In this document: positions 49,849 through 59,386 of the stretch, one piece after another
How the letters are laid out: each line of letters starts with the position of its first letter
Position numbering within the stretch: the stretch's first letter is position 1
Assembly: GCF_026967985.1 (NCBI RefSeq)
Contig: NZ_JAPVBJ010000004.1
Coordinates: 248,001 to 312,000, forward strand
Direction: 5' to 3'
Source of the DNA: Modestobacter sp. VKM Ac-2984
Lineage (GTDB): Bacteria > Actinomycetota > Actinomycetes > Mycobacteriales > Geodermatophilaceae
DNA: 64,000 bases
Notes under the pieces: generated by a model
Databases searched by the model: none
The model's input: only the letters and a program-made list of their open reading frames with translations
Told to the model about the DNA's origin: nothing
Program-made: the position numbers and the translations under genes

Positions 49849-50462
49849 CGTTCTCGGCGTCCTTCGGGGCCGGCGGCGCCGAGATCGCCCCGGCCGTGGC
49901 CGAACGGCTCGGCCTGCCCTTCCACGACCGGGTCATCCCGGCGCAGGTGGCCGGTCGGCTCGGGGTCCCGGTGGCCGAGGCCGAGGCCAACGACGAGACC
50001 ATCGCCCGCGGGCTGTGGCGGCTGGTCAGCTCGCTGGGCACGATGCCCGACCCGGTGGGCGGGGTGCTGCCCACCGGTTCGCTGCCCGACGAGCGGGCCT
50101 ACCGGCAGCAGACCGAGTGGGTGGTGACCGAGATCGCGGCGGGGTCCGGGGGCGTCGTGCTCGGGCGCGCGGGGGCGATGGTGCTGCGCGACCGGCCCGA
50201 CGTCCTGCACGTCCGGCTGGACGGGCCGCCGGAGCGGCGGCTGGCGGCCGCGGTCGAACACCTCGGCGGGCCCGTCGAGGAGGTGCGCCGGGAGCAGGAG
50301 GCCGCCGACGCCGCACGGACGGCCTACGTGCGGCACTTCTACCGCTGCGACCCGGCGGAGGCCCGGCACTACCACCTCGTCGTCGACAGCACCGCGCTGC
50401 CGTACGCCACCGTTGTGGACCTGGTGGTCGCCGCGGCCCGCGCGCGGGGGATCGGCCACTGA
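49836..50462 (+). CDS. Cytidylate kinase-like family protein
   Basis: 208 aa, P-loop NTPase of the cytidylate-kinase-like group. The N-terminus VVTFSASFGAGGAEIA resembles a divergent nucleotide-binding loop; FHDRVIPAQVAGRLG and GVVLGRAGAMVLRD are typical of the group. The classic GxxGxGK is not met, so kinase activity is unproved. Last gene of the thiL unit, followed by a strong terminator. Confidence 0.78.
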   Translation: MGVVTFSASFGAGGAEIAPAVAERLGLPFHDRVIPAQVAGRLGVPVAEAEANDETIARGLWRLVSSLGTMPDPVGGVLPTGSLPDERAYRQQTEWVVTEIAAGSGGVVLGRAGAMVLRDRPDVLHVRLDGPPERRLAAAVEHLGGPVEEVRREQEAADAARTAYVRHFYRCDPAEARHYHLVVDSTALPYATVVDLVVAAARARGIGH

Positions 50463-50478
50463 GCCGGTCGGGAACGCC

Positions 50479-50515
50479 GAAGACCCCGGAGGTCCTCAGG
50501 ACCTCCGGGGTCTTC
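50479..50515. terminator. Terminator after the cytidylate-kinase-like gene
   Basis: An 18-bp inverted repeat beginning GAAGACCCCGGAGG with a 1-nt centre, 16 nt after the stop codon. The inner pairs must open to form a loop. Confidence 0.8.
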
Positions 50516-50540
50516 TCAGCTCAGCACTGCCAGGCTTTTC

Positions 50541-50594
50541 GGCCCCCTGCAGGGTCCCGCGGTGAGCTTGCGAACCGTGGGGGGTACGGGGTCC
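50541..50594 (-). terminator. Two-stem 3' element, copy 4 (after rpmB)
   Basis: On the reverse strand it starts 4 nt after the rpmB stop. The outer stem GG-A-CCCCGTAC with GCAGGGGG-CC is weaker than in the other copies (two mismatches). The inner stem CCCaCGGT with ACCGcGGG is fully compensated. Loop TCGCAAGCTC, linker ACCCT. Confidence 0.75.
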
Positions 50595-50598
50595 TTTC

Positions 50599-50790
50599 TC
50601 AGGCCCGAGCGACCTTGCCCGCGCGGATGCACGAGGTGCAGACGTTCATGCGCTGGCGGCCGCCACCGGTCAGCGCGGCGCGGACGGACTGGATGTTCGG
50701 GTTCCAACGGCGCGGCGTGCGGCGGTGCGAGTGCGACACCGACATGCCGAAACCGGGGCCCTTGCCACACACATCGCACACGGCAGCCAC
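50599..50790 (-). CDS. rpmB: 50S ribosomal protein L28
   Basis: 63 aa, normal length. Begins AAVCDVCGKGPGFGMSVSHS and keeps both CxxC pairs (CDVC and CTSC), so it is the zinc-binding form. RRTPRRWNPNIQ is conserved. GGGAG precedes the GTG. Divergent from the DAK2 gene, as in other actinobacteria. A zinc-free paralogue may exist elsewhere. Confidence 0.97.
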   Translation of the reverse strand: MAAVCDVCGKGPGFGMSVSHSHRRTPRRWNPNIQSVRAALTGGGRQRMNVCTSCIRAGKVARA

Positions 50791-51024
50791 GGTCGATCAC
50801 TCCCAGAGAATTGGTCCAGCTGAAGTCAGGTCCTGAAGTCAGGTCGCAGTGCGCGGCGGAGACCCGGGCGGGAGCCCAGGGCATGGTCCTGCCACGCACA
50901 ACTGGAGACCACTGTAGCCGGTGCCCGCGAGCCGTGTCGGACCGCCCCGTCCCTCGGGGCCGGGCGGGGGCGGGAAGGTCGTGGGCACCCGGTCGTGTCG
51001 GTGGCCCCCGGTACCCTGCCGCAC

Positions 51025-52626
51025 GTGCTGGAGGCGCTGGACGAGGCCGCGGTCGGCCGATGGAGCTCCGCCGTCGTCGACACGCTGACGCAGGCGCGTG
51101 GCCGGCTCGACGAGCTGAACGTCTTCCCCGTCCCCGACGGTGACACCGGCACCAACCTGCTGATGACCGCCCAGGCCGCGCACGCGGCGCTGACCGGCGC
51201 CGACGGCACCGAGTCCGCCTGGGACGTGCTGGCCCGTGGCGCCGTGCTCGGCGCGCGCGGCAACTCCGGGGCGATCCTGGCCCAGCTGCTGCGCGGGCTC
51301 GCGGACGGGCTGGCCGACGTCGAGCACGTCCACGGGCCGGTGCTCGCCGAGGCGCTGGCCTCGGCCGCCGGCACCGCCTACGCCGCGGTCGCCGATCCGG
51401 AGGAGGGCACCTTCCTCACCGTGGCCCGGGCCGGCGCCGATGCGGCCACCGCCGCCGTCGCCGCCGGGCAGGCCGGTCTGGCCGACGTCGTCCGGGCAGC
51501 CGCGGAGGGTGCGCTCACCGCCCTGCGGGCGACCACCGGCCAGCTGGCCGCGCTGCGCGACGCCGGCGTGGTCGACGCCGGGGGAGCCGGCTGGTGCCTG
51601 GTGCTCGATGCGCTGGTCGGCACGGTCACCGGCACGACGCCGGTCCGCGCGCCGCTGGACGGGCGGCCCGCCCGGCCCCGCCGGTCACCGTGGCCGGTGC
51701 CGGCTGCGCCCGCCCCCGGGCCGGGCAGCGAGGTGCAGTTCCTGCTCGCCGACTCCGACGAGGCCGCCGTCTCCCGGCTGCAGGCGCGGCTGGCCGAGCT
51801 GGGCGACTGCCTGGTCGTCGTCGGCGTCGACACCCCGGGCGGCCGGGAGTGGAACGTCCACGTCCACGTGAGCGACGTCGGCGCCGCGGTAGAGGCGGGG
51901 ATCGAGGCGGGGCGGCCGCACCGGATCTCGGTGACCCCGCTGGCCCCGGTGCGGGCGCCGGCCGCCGCGGCGGGCGTGCGCGCCGTGCTCGCGCTGGCCT
52001 GCTCCGCCGGGCTCGCCGAGCTCTTCGGAGCCGAGGGCGTCACCGTGCTGACCGCACCGGTCGACGCGGTCGACGAGGACGCCGTCCTGCAGGCGGTGCT
52101 GGACACCGGGGCCGAGCAGGTCGTCGTGCTGCCCAACCACTGGGAGGTCACCGCGGTGACCGCCTGCGCCGCCGACCGGGCGCGCGAGGAGGGGCGGGAC
52201 GTCGTGGTCGTCCCGACCCGGTCGGCCGTGCAGGGCCTGGCGGCGCTCGCCGTCGCCGACCCGGCCCGCCGCTTCGGGGACGACGTCATCGCCATGGCCG
52301 AGGCCGCGGCCGCGACCCGGTGGGCGGAGGTGACCGTCGCCGAGCAGGAGGCGCTCACCTCGGCCGGCCGCTGCGCCCCCGGGGACGTGCTGGGCAGCGC
52401 GGAGGGCGACGTCGTGGTCATCGGCGCCGACCAGGTCACCGTCGCCCGCGACCTGCTGGACCGGCTGCTGTCGGCCGGCGGGGAGATGGCCACCGTCGTC
52501 GTGGGGGAGGAGCCCGCCCTCGGCGACGCGGTCTGCGCCCACCTCTCCGCGGTGCACCCGACGGTCGAGGTGGTCCGCTACGCCGGCGGCGCCGGGGCCG
52601 TGCCCCTGCTGATCGGGGTCGAGTAG
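51025..52626 (+). CDS. DAK2-domain protein (FakA/DhaL-like)
   Basis: 533 aa. The N-terminal DAK2 domain carries ELNVFPVPDGDTGTNLLMT and GARGNSGAILAQLLRG, the nucleotide-binding segments of the dihydroxyacetone/fatty-acid kinase family. The C-terminal part (about 290-533) matches the FakA-type partner-binding region, including VVVLPNHWEVT-like sequence. Probably a fatty-acid kinase subunit; no DegV/FakB partner is in this window. The GTG start is set by TACCCT ending 7 nt upstream. Overlaps recG. Confidence 0.85.
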   Translation: MLEALDEAAVGRWSSAVVDTLTQARGRLDELNVFPVPDGDTGTNLLMTAQAAHAALTGADGTESAWDVLARGAVLGARGNSGAILAQLLRGLADGLADVEHVHGPVLAEALASAAGTAYAAVADPEEGTFLTVARAGADAATAAVAAGQAGLADVVRAAAEGALTALRATTGQLAALRDAGVVDAGGAGWCLVLDALVGTVTGTTPVRAPLDGRPARPRRSPWPVPAAPAPGPGSEVQFLLADSDEAAVSRLQARLAELGDCLVVVGVDTPGGREWNVHVHVSDVGAAVEAGIEAGRPHRISVTPLAPVRAPAAAAGVRAVLALACSAGLAELFGAEGVTVLTAPVDAVDEDAVLQAVLDTGAEQVVVLPNHWEVTAVTACAADRAREEGRDVVVVPTRSAVQGLAALAVADPARRFGDDVIAMAEAAAATRWAEVTVAEQEALTSAGRCAPGDVLGSAEGDVVVIGADQVTVARDLLDRLLSAGGEMATVVVGEEPALGDAVCAHLSAVHPTVEVVRYAGGAGAVPLLIGVE

Positions 52627-54827
52627 TGGCGATCTCCATGGACACGCCGCTGACCCGGGTCCTCGGCCCGAAGACGGCGAAGGTGATGGCCGAGCAGCTG
52701 GCGCTGCACACGGTGCGCGACCTGCTGCGGCACTACCCCCGCCGTTACGCCCGGCGCGGGGAGATGACCCGGCTGGACGGCCTGGAGGTCGGCGACCGCG
52801 TGACCGTGCTCGCGCAGGTGAAGAGCGTCAGCACCCGGCGGATGCAGCAGCGCCGCGGCACGCTCACCGAGGTGACCGTCGGCGACGGCGCGGGCAGCAT
52901 GCGGCTGGTCTTCTTCAACAACCGGCACGCGCACCTCGACGTCGGCGAGTGGGGGCTGTTCGCCGGCACCGTGGGTCTGTGGCGGGGGGACAAGCAGTTC
53001 AGCCACCCCGACTGCCACATCATCACCGGGGACGACGACGACTGGGCTCGGGCGCTGGTGCCCCTCTACCCGGCGAGCAAGGACGTCTCCAGCTGGGTCA
53101 TCCAGAAGTCGGTCAAGCTCCTGCTGGACGACGCCCACTCCCTGGAGCAGCTGCTCGACGACCCGATCCCGGCGACGGTCCGGGAGCGGCACGGCCTGGT
53201 CGACCTGGCCACCGCACTCCGGCAGAAGCACCGGCCGGAGAACCAGGAGCAGGTCGACTCCGCCGACGAGCGGCTCAAGTGGGACGAGGCGCTGGTGCTG
53301 CAGGCGACGCTGGCCGCCCGTCGCCGGGCCGCCGCGCTGGAGCCCGGCATCGCCCGACCGGGGCGCCGCGGCGGGCTGCTGGACGCGGTCGACGCGGCCC
53401 TGCCGTTCTCCCTGACCGACGGCCAGCGCGAGGTCGGCGAGGAGCTGGCCGCCGAGCTGGCCCGCGAGCAGCCGATGAACCGGCTGCTGCAGGGCGAGGT
53501 CGGCTCCGGGAAGACGGTCGTCGCCCTGCGGGCGATGGCCCAGGTCGTCGACGCCGGCGGGCAGGCCGCGCTGCTCGCGCCCACCGAGGTGCTCGCCGCG
53601 CAGCACGCCCGCAGCCTGGCCGCGATCCTGGGTCCGCTGGGGCGCGCGGGCGAGCTCGACGGCGACCCGGAGGGCACCCGGGTGACACTGCTCACCGGCT
53701 CGCAGAAGGCCGCCGTCCGCCGCGAGGCGCGGGCTGCGGTCGCCGACGGCAGCGCGGGCATCGTGGTGGGCACCCACGCGCTGCTGCAGGAGGGCGTGGA
53801 GTTCGCCGACCTCGGGCTGGTCGTCGTCGACGAGCAACACCGGTTCGGGGTGGAGCAGCGGGACGCGCTGCGCGCCAAGGGCACCCGGCCGCCGCATGTG
53901 CTGGTCATGACGGCCACCCCGATCCCGCGCACCGTGGCGATGACCGTCTACGGCGACCTGGAGACCTCCACGCTGCGCCAGCTGCCGGCCGGCCGTGGCG
54001 GGGTGTCCAGCTCGGTCGTGCCGGTGGGGGAGAAGCCGGCCTGGCTGGACCGTGCCTGGGCGCGGGTGCGCGAGGAGGTGGCGGCCGGCCGACAAATCTA
54101 CGTCGTCTGCCCCCGGATCGGCGACCTCGAGGACGGCGGCAAGGGCGACGACGGGCCGGACGACGCGGACGGCGCACCGCCGCCGGAGGAGAAGGGCGGC
54201 ACCAGCGACAAGCGCCCGCCGCTCGCGGTCCTCGATGTCGCCGAGGGGCTGCGTGCCGGTCCGCTGTCGGCGCTGCGGGTGGAGGTGCTGCACGGCCGGA
54301 TGCCGCCGGAGGAGAAGGAGGCGCGGATGCGGGCCTTCGCCGCCGCGGAGGTCGACGTCCTGGTCGCCACCACCGTCGTCGAGGTGGGGGTCGACGTGCC
54401 CAACGCCACGGTGATGGTGGTGATGGACGCCGACCGGTTCGGCGTCAGCCAGCTGCACCAGCTGCGCGGCCGGGTGGCCCGCGGGAAGCACGCCGGGCTG
54501 TGCCTGCTGGTCACCGAGGCGCCCAGCACCTCCCCGACCGGGCAGCGGCTGGCCGCGGTCGCCGCGACCACCGACGGCTTCGCCCTCGCCCGGCTCGACC
54601 TGGAGACCCGCCGGGAGGGCGACGTGCTGGGCGCGGCGCAGTCCGGCCGCCGGTCGAACGTGAAGCTGCTGTCCCTGCTGGACGACGAGGCACTGATCGC
54701 CGAGGCCCGGGTCGAGGCCACGACGCTGGTCGAGCAGGGCCGCGGGCTCGCCGACCACCCTGAGCTGGCCGCCGCCGTCGCCGCCCTGGCGCTGGACGAG
54801 CGCGCCACCTACCTGGAGAAGGCATGA
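52626..54827 (+). CDS. recG: ATP-dependent DNA helicase RecG
   Basis: Branch-migrating helicase that rescues stalled forks, 733 aa. The wedge/OB domain (about 50-165) is followed by helicase motif I GEVGSGKTVVALRAMAQ near 290, motif II VVDEQHRFG near 400, motif III MTATPIPRT, and the C-terminal HQLRGRVARGKHAG. An acidic, disordered insert of about 35 residues (near 500-535) precedes motif IV, as often in actinobacteria. GTG overlaps the DAK2 stop; an in-frame ATG at 52638 is an alternative. Confidence 0.96.
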   Translation: MAISMDTPLTRVLGPKTAKVMAEQLALHTVRDLLRHYPRRYARRGEMTRLDGLEVGDRVTVLAQVKSVSTRRMQQRRGTLTEVTVGDGAGSMRLVFFNNRHAHLDVGEWGLFAGTVGLWRGDKQFSHPDCHIITGDDDDWARALVPLYPASKDVSSWVIQKSVKLLLDDAHSLEQLLDDPIPATVRERHGLVDLATALRQKHRPENQEQVDSADERLKWDEALVLQATLAARRRAAALEPGIARPGRRGGLLDAVDAALPFSLTDGQREVGEELAAELAREQPMNRLLQGEVGSGKTVVALRAMAQVVDAGGQAALLAPTEVLAAQHARSLAAILGPLGRAGELDGDPEGTRVTLLTGSQKAAVRREARAAVADGSAGIVVGTHALLQEGVEFADLGLVVVDEQHRFGVEQRDALRAKGTRPPHVLVMTATPIPRTVAMTVYGDLETSTLRQLPAGRGGVSSSVVPVGEKPAWLDRAWARVREEVAAGRQIYVVCPRIGDLEDGGKGDDGPDDADGAPPPEEKGGTSDKRPPLAVLDVAEGLRAGPLSALRVEVLHGRMPPEEKEARMRAFAAAEVDVLVATTVVEVGVDVPNATVMVVMDADRFGVSQLHQLRGRVARGKHAGLCLLVTEAPSTSPTGQRLAAVAATTDGFALARLDLETRREGDVLGAAQSGRRSNVKLLSLLDDEALIAEARVEATTLVEQGRGLADHPELAAAVAALALDERATYLEKA

Positions 54828-54898
54828 CGCAGCAGTCCTGGCTCAGCCCGTCCGAGGCCGGCCCCGGAACGGAGCCGACCGGCGTGAGCCCCCGATGA
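54824..54898 (+). CDS. 24-aa frame joining recG and rsmD
   Basis: ATG frame starting MTQQSWLSP and ending GVSPR. It overlaps the recG stop at its start (ATGA) and the rsmD start at its end (ATGA). Such double overlap would let ribosomes pass from recG to rsmD. It may be a coupling frame with no functional product. Confidence 0.4.
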   Translation: MTQQSWLSPSEAGPGTEPTGVSPR

Positions 54899-55449
54899 CC
54901 CGGCTGATCGCCGGCGTGGCCGGCGGCCGTCGGCTCAAGGTGCCCCGGGCCGGGGTGCGCCCCACCGGTGACCGGGCCAGGGAGGGGCTGTTCAACTCCC
55001 TCGGCTCGCTGCTGGACCTCGACGGCGCCCGCGTGCTGGACCTCTACGCCGGCTCCGGGGCGCTCGGGCTGGAGGCGCTGTCCCGCGGCGCGGCCGAGGC
55101 GGTCTTCGTGGAGTCCGGTGCCGGCGTGCTGCCGGTGCTGCGCGGCAACATCGAGACCGTGGGCCTGCGCGGGGCGCGCGTGGTGCAGGGCAGCGTCCAG
55201 ACCGTGGTGGCCGCGCCGGCGCCGGCGGAGTTCGACCTGGTGTTCGCCGACCCGCCCTATGCCGCCCCGGTCGAGGAGGTGCTCGGCGTGCTCGAGGCGC
55301 TGGCCGGCAACGGCTGGCTGGCCCCGGACGCCGTCGTGGTGGTGGAGCGGTCCAGCCGCGAGAAGACCTTCCCGTGGCCGACACCCTTCGACGGACTGCG
55401 TGATCGGCGGTACGGAGAGGCGGTGCTCCGGTACGGTCGCTTGTCGTGA
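54895..55449 (+). CDS. rsmD: 16S rRNA (guanine(966)-N2)-methyltransferase
   Basis: 184 aa. Methylates G966 of 16S rRNA. RLIAGVAGGRRLKVP at the N-terminus, RPTGDRAREGLFNSL, SAM-binding VLDLYAGSGALGLEAL and the catalytic DPPY are all present. Paired with coaD as in most bacteria. ATG overlaps a 24-aa frame. Confidence 0.96.
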   Translation: MTRLIAGVAGGRRLKVPRAGVRPTGDRAREGLFNSLGSLLDLDGARVLDLYAGSGALGLEALSRGAAEAVFVESGAGVLPVLRGNIETVGLRGARVVQGSVQTVVAAPAPAEFDLVFADPPYAAPVEEVLGVLEALAGNGWLAPDAVVVVERSSREKTFPWPTPFDGLRDRRYGEAVLRYGRLS

Positions 55450-55931
55450 GGCGAGCGGTCTGTCCCGGTTCGTTCGACCCGGTCACCAACGGCCATGTCG
55501 ATGTGATCGCGCGCGCCGCCGGCCTGTACGACGAGCTGGTCGTCGCGGTGCTGGTCAACCCCGGCAAGGCCGGCCTCTTCGACGTCGACGAGCGGATGGC
55601 GCTGCTGCGTGAGGCTGTCGTCGACCTGCCCAACGTCACGGTCGACAGCTTCGAAGGGCTGCTCGTCGACTACTGCCTGGCCCAGCAGATCCCGGTCATC
55701 GTCAAGGGCCTGCGGGCGGTCGGCGACTTCGAGTACGAGCTGCAGATGGCCCAGATGAACCGGGAGCTCGCCGCCGTCGAGACCCTGTTCGTGCCCACCG
55801 CACCCCAGGTGGGGCACCTGTCCTCCAGCCTGGTCAAGCAGATCGCCCGCTTCGGTGGCGACGTGTCGTCCCTGGTGCCCAAGGCGGTCAACGACCGACT
55901 GGTGGCCCAGTCGAAGGGGAGGCAGTCGTGA
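55446..55931 (+). CDS. coaD: Phosphopantetheine adenylyltransferase
   Basis: Fourth step of coenzyme A synthesis, 161 aa. VCPGSFDPVTNGHVDVIARA contains the nucleotidyltransferase TNGH motif; LVKQIARFGGDVSSLVP holds the second signature. The GTG overlaps the rsmD stop, but TACGGT ending 8 nt before it could also give an independent leaderless transcript. Confidence 0.97.
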   Translation: MRRAVCPGSFDPVTNGHVDVIARAAGLYDELVVAVLVNPGKAGLFDVDERMALLREAVVDLPNVTVDSFEGLLVDYCLAQQIPVIVKGLRAVGDFEYELQMAQMNRELAAVETLFVPTAPQVGHLSSSLVKQIARFGGDVSSLVPKAVNDRLVAQSKGRQS

Positions 55932-56617
55932 CGGAGGTCGTGTACCGGCTCTACGAGACCGTCGACGAGCTGACGACGGTGATCGAGAACGCCCGCAGCG
56001 TGCCGATGTCCAGCTCTTGCATGGTGCCGCGCGACCACCTGCTCGACCTGCTCGACGACCTCCGGGAGAACCTGCCCGAGGAGGTCCAGCAGGCCGGGGC
56101 GATCGTCGAGCAGCGCGCCGAGATCCTGCAGCAGGCCCAGGCGGAGGCCGAGCGGCTCACCGGCCGCACCCGCAGCGAGAGCGAGCAGGTGGTCGTCGCC
56201 GCCCGCCGGCAGCGGGAGGAGCTGGTCGGCACCGCCCGCCGCCAGCGGGACGAGATCCTCACCGAGGCGCAGGCCCAGGCCGACGAGCTGATCGCCGGCG
56301 CGGAGGAGGAGGCCGAGCAGCTGCTCGTCGAGGCCCGCCGGCTGCGGGACCAGCTGGTGCGGGACGGGCAGGAGCAGCGGGCCGAGCTGATCGCCGCGGG
56401 TCAGGTCGAGCACGAGCGGCTGCTCACCGAGACCGAGGTCTACCGGACCGCCGTCGACCGGGCCGACGAGCTCGGCGCCCAGACGGCGGCCGAGGTGGCC
56501 CGGATGCGGGCCGAGGTGGACGACTACGTCGACAGCCGGCTGGCCGACTTCGGGAACACCCTGGCGCACATGGCACGTTCGGTGGAGAAGGCCCGGGACA
56601 ACCTCCGCAGCCCGTGA
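55928..56617 (+). CDS. sepIVA: SepIVA-like coiled-coil division protein
   Basis: 229 aa, almost entirely coiled coil rich in Ala, Glu, Gln and Arg. The N-terminus VVYRLYETVDELTTVIENAR is followed by a short DivIVA-like core and heptads to about residue 210. Gene order coaD-sepIVA-DUF177-rpmF matches mycobacteria, where the protein (Rv2927c) localises septal and intracellular membrane domains. The GTG overlaps the coaD stop (GTGA). Identity rests on synteny and architecture. Confidence 0.75.
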   Translation: MTEVVYRLYETVDELTTVIENARSVPMSSSCMVPRDHLLDLLDDLRENLPEEVQQAGAIVEQRAEILQQAQAEAERLTGRTRSESEQVVVAARRQREELVGTARRQRDEILTEAQAQADELIAGAEEEAEQLLVEARRLRDQLVRDGQEQRAELIAAGQVEHERLLTETEVYRTAVDRADELGAQTAAEVARMRAEVDDYVDSRLADFGNTLAHMARSVEKARDNLRSP

Positions 56618-56761
56618 CCGGTCCGCCCCACCCCTGACCGGGAGGTGTGGACGGAGGGATCGGGTAGGCTGGACGTCTGTCCGGCTGCTGCCGTCCTGCG
56701 TGCTCGTCCGGCGCGGGCCTCCCGCCGGGCACCCCCACCTTCGACGACGACGAGTACCGAC

Positions 56762-57487
56762 ATGCCTGCTTCCTCCGCGCGCTCCACGGGGCCGTCCTCC
56801 GGCGCTGCGTCCACCGACGCCCGGCGCCCGGTCGGCGACCCCGTCGACAAGCCGCTCCCCACGCCGGCCGAGAAGGCCGCCGAGAAGGCCTGGAAGATCG
56901 ACCTCCGGGAACTCGGCCGCCGCGCCGGCTCGATGCGTGAGTGGGAGAAGACCCTCCCGGCCCTGGCCGGCTGGGGCGTGGAGATGATCGGCGTCCCCGA
57001 GGGTGCCCCGGTCCAGCTCCACCTCCGCCTGGAGTCGGTGATGGAGGGCGTCCTGGTCACCGGCCAGGTCGAGCTCCCGGTCACCGGCCAGTGCGCCCGC
57101 TGCCTCGACCCGGTCGAGGACACCGTCGAACTCGACGTCCAGGAGCTCTACGCCTACGCGGGCAGCACCACCGAGGCCACCAGCGGCGAGGACGAGGTGC
57201 GCCGCATCGACGGCGACCGGCTCGACCTGGCGCCGCTGGTCCGTGACACCGTCGTCCTGACCCTCCCGCTGTCGCCCACCTGCCAGCCCGACTGTGCCGG
57301 CCTGTGCGTCGACTGCGGCGAGCGGCTCGACGACCTCCCTGCCGACCACTCCCACGAGGCGCTCGACCCCCGGTGGGCCGGGCTCGCCGCCCGTTTCACC
57401 GAGACGGCCGACAGTGCCGATCCGACCGACAGCGCGGCCGGACCCCAGCCGGGGTCCACCAACCGCACCAACCCAGAGGAGAACTGA
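56762..57487 (+). CDS. DUF177/YceD-family protein
   Basis: 241 aa. YceD proteins accompany rpmF in most bacteria and are linked to 23S rRNA maturation in plants and E. coli. Conserved C-terminal Cys pairs are seen ([22 protein letters not shown]), possibly binding a metal. The N-terminal ~45 residues are Ser/Pro-rich. A TAGGCT box at 56664-56669 predicts transcription start near 56677 and thus an 85-nt 5' UTR. The ATG at 56762 has no strong ribosome-binding site, so the start is uncertain. Confidence 0.85.
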   Translation: MPASSARSTGPSSGAASTDARRPVGDPVDKPLPTPAEKAAEKAWKIDLRELGRRAGSMREWEKTLPALAGWGVEMIGVPEGAPVQLHLRLESVMEGVLVTGQVELPVTGQCARCLDPVEDTVELDVQELYAYAGSTTEATSGEDEVRRIDGDRLDLAPLVRDTVVLTLPLSPTCQPDCAGLCVDCGERLDDLPADHSHEALDPRWAGLAARFTETADSADPTDSAAGPQPGSTNRTNPEEN

Positions 57488-57489
57488 CC

Positions 57490-57669
57490 GTGGCCGTTCC
57501 GAAGCGGAAGATGTCCCGGAGCAACACCCGCGCCCGCCGGTCGCAGTGGAAGGCCACGGCCCCCACCCTGGCGCCCTGCCCCAACGCGGCCTGCCGTGAG
57601 CTCAAGCCGCCGCACCAGGCGTGCCCCACCTGCGGCCAGCACGACGGCCGCCAGGTCCTCTCGGTCTGA
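57490..57669 (+). CDS. rpmF: 50S ribosomal protein L32
   Basis: 59 aa. [20 protein letters not shown] is the conserved N-terminus. Cysteines in CPNAAC and CPTC form the zinc site. GTG start 2 nt after the DUF177 stop, preceded by GAGGAGAA. Confidence 0.97.
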   Translation: MAVPKRKMSRSNTRARRSQWKATAPTLAPCPNAACRELKPPHQACPTCGQHDGRQVLSV

Positions 57670-57685
57670 CCTGCGCGGCTCGAGC

Positions 57686-58504
57686 GTGGCGCAGCCGACC
57701 GGCACACCGGCGTCCTCGGTGCTGAGCTCCCACCCCGGGGAGCCCAGGGCCGAGGACGCCGGTGGTCGTGTGCCCGCCGGCGGTGCCGCACACGCCGAAC
57801 GGGCGGCCCGCTGGCTGCTCGGGGCACTGGACCTCGAGCTGCCCGGCGACCTGCTCGGGCTGGCGCTGACCCACCGGTCCTACGCCTACGAGAACGGTGG
57901 GCTGCCCACCAACGAGCGCCTGGAGTTCCTCGGCGACTCGGTGCTCGGGCTGGTGGTCACCGACGAGCTCTACCGCAGCCACCCCGACCTGCCCGAGGGT
58001 CAGCTGGCGAAGCTGCGCGCCTCGGTGGTCAACATGACCTCGCTGGCCCGCGTCTCCCGGTCCCTGGGCGAGGGGGGCATCGGCCCCCACCTGCTGCTGG
58101 GCCGGGGTGAGCAGGCCACCGGCGGCCGAGAGAAGGACTCGATCCTCGCCGACGCGCTCGAGGCGCTGATCGGTGCGGTCCACCTCGGGCTGGGGCTGGA
58201 GACCGCCTCGGCGGTCGTGCACCGGCTCTTCGACCCGTTGCTGGCCGAGTCGGCCACCCGTGGGGCCGGCCTGGACTGGAAGACCAGCCTCCAGGAGCTC
58301 GGCGCCTCCCTGGGCCTGGGCGCACCGGTCTACGAGGTCGAGGACGACGGCCCCGACCACGCCAAGACCTTCACCGCCGCCGTGCTGCTGGCCGGCGAGG
58401 TGCGCGGTTCGGGTGCCGGTCGGACGAAGAAGGCCGCCGAGCAGGAGGCCGCCGAGACGGCCTGGCACGCCCTGTCGGCCGACGGCGGACCGACGCAGGA
58501 CTGA
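57686..58504 (+). CDS. rnc: Ribonuclease III
   Basis: Double-strand-specific endonuclease for rRNA and mRNA processing, 272 aa. Signature [16 protein letters not shown]; the second acidic site lies in [13 protein letters not shown]. The dsRNA-binding domain ([22 protein letters not shown], ending [12 protein letters not shown]) is complete. The N-terminal ~45 residues before [11 protein letters not shown] are extra and low complexity. Starts considered: GTG 57686 (chosen) and GTG 57719. Confidence 0.95.
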   Translation: MAQPTGTPASSVLSSHPGEPRAEDAGGRVPAGGAAHAERAARWLLGALDLELPGDLLGLALTHRSYAYENGGLPTNERLEFLGDSVLGLVVTDELYRSHPDLPEGQLAKLRASVVNMTSLARVSRSLGEGGIGPHLLLGRGEQATGGREKDSILADALEALIGAVHLGLGLETASAVVHRLFDPLLAESATRGAGLDWKTSLQELGASLGLGAPVYEVEDDGPDHAKTFTAAVLLAGEVRGSGAGRTKKAAEQEAAETAWHALSADGGPTQD

Positions 58505-58507
58505 GTC

Positions 58508-59386
58508 GTGCCGGAGCTGCCCGAGGTCGAGGTCGTCCGCCGCGGACTGGAGCGCTGGGTCGCCGGCCGGACGATCCGCCAGGTCGAGGTGCACCACCCC
58601 CGCGCGGTGCGCCGGCACCTGGAGGGGGCCGACCACTTCGTCGCCGCGCTCACCGGCCGGACGCTCACCGCCGCCCACCGCCGCGGCAAGTACCTCTGGC
58701 TGCCGCTGGCCGAGCCCGACGGTGCGCCGTCCGGGCAGGCCCTCGTCGCCCACCTGGGCATGAGCGGGCAGCTGCTGGTCGAGAAGCCCGACGAGCCCGA
58801 CGAGGTGCACCTGCGGGCCCGGTTCCGGTTCACCGACGGCGGCCGCGAGCTGCGCTTCGTCGACCAGCGGACCTTCGGCGGGCTCGCGGTGGAGGAGGCC
58901 CCGGCCGACGGCCTCCCGGCGCGGCTGGCGCACATCGCCACCGACCCCCTGGACCCCGGGTTCGACGTCGACGCCTTCAGTGCGGCCCTCCGCCGCCGGC
59001 ACACCGACGTCAAGCGGGCACTGCTGGACCAGACGTTGATCGGCGGGGTCGGCAACATCTACGCCGACGAGTCGCTGTGGCGGGCCCGGCTGCACGGGGC
59101 CCGGCCGACCGACAAGCTCACCCGCGCCCAGGTCAGCGACCTGCTGGAGGGCGTCCGGGATGTGCTCGGCGAGAGCCTGGCGCAGGGCGGCACCTCCTTC
59201 GACTCGCTCTACGTCGACGTCAACGGGCAGAGCGGGTACTTCTCCCGGCACCTGGCCGTGTACGGCCAGGTCGACCGCCCGTGCCCCCGTTGTGGCACCC
59301 CGATCCGCCGGGAGTCGTTCATGAACCGCTCCAGCTACAGCTGCCCGCAGTGCCAGCCCCGCCCGCGTCCCCGTCCGGCCCGATGA
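58508..59386 (+). CDS. mutM: Formamidopyrimidine-DNA glycosylase
   Basis: Removes 8-oxoguanine and formamidopyrimidines, 292 aa. After Met removal the catalytic Pro1 and Glu2 head [13 protein letters not shown]. The RGKYLWLPL loop holds the conserved Lys, and GNIYADESL follows. The C-terminal zinc finger [20 protein letters not shown] is intact (two CxxC pairs). Starts 3 nt after the rnc stop. Confidence 0.96.
   Translation: MPELPEVEVVRRGLERWVAGRTIRQVEVHHPRAVRRHLEGADHFVAALTGRTLTAAHRRGKYLWLPLAEPDGAPSGQALVAHLGMSGQLLVEKPDEPDEVHLRARFRFTDGGRELRFVDQRTFGGLAVEEAPADGLPARLAHIATDPLDPGFDVDAFSAALRRRHTDVKRALLDQTLIGGVGNIYADESLWRARLHGARPTDKLTRAQVSDLLEGVRDVLGESLAQGGTSFDSLYVDVNGQSGYFSRHLAVYGQVDRPCPRCGTPIRRESFMNRSSYSCPQCQPRPRPRPAR

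Noticed and set aside
56664-56680. TAGGCT before the DUF177 gene as another leaderless start
   Set aside because: No ATG, GTG or TTG stands 6 to 8 nt after the box in the DUF177 frame, so a normal 5' UTR is more likely.
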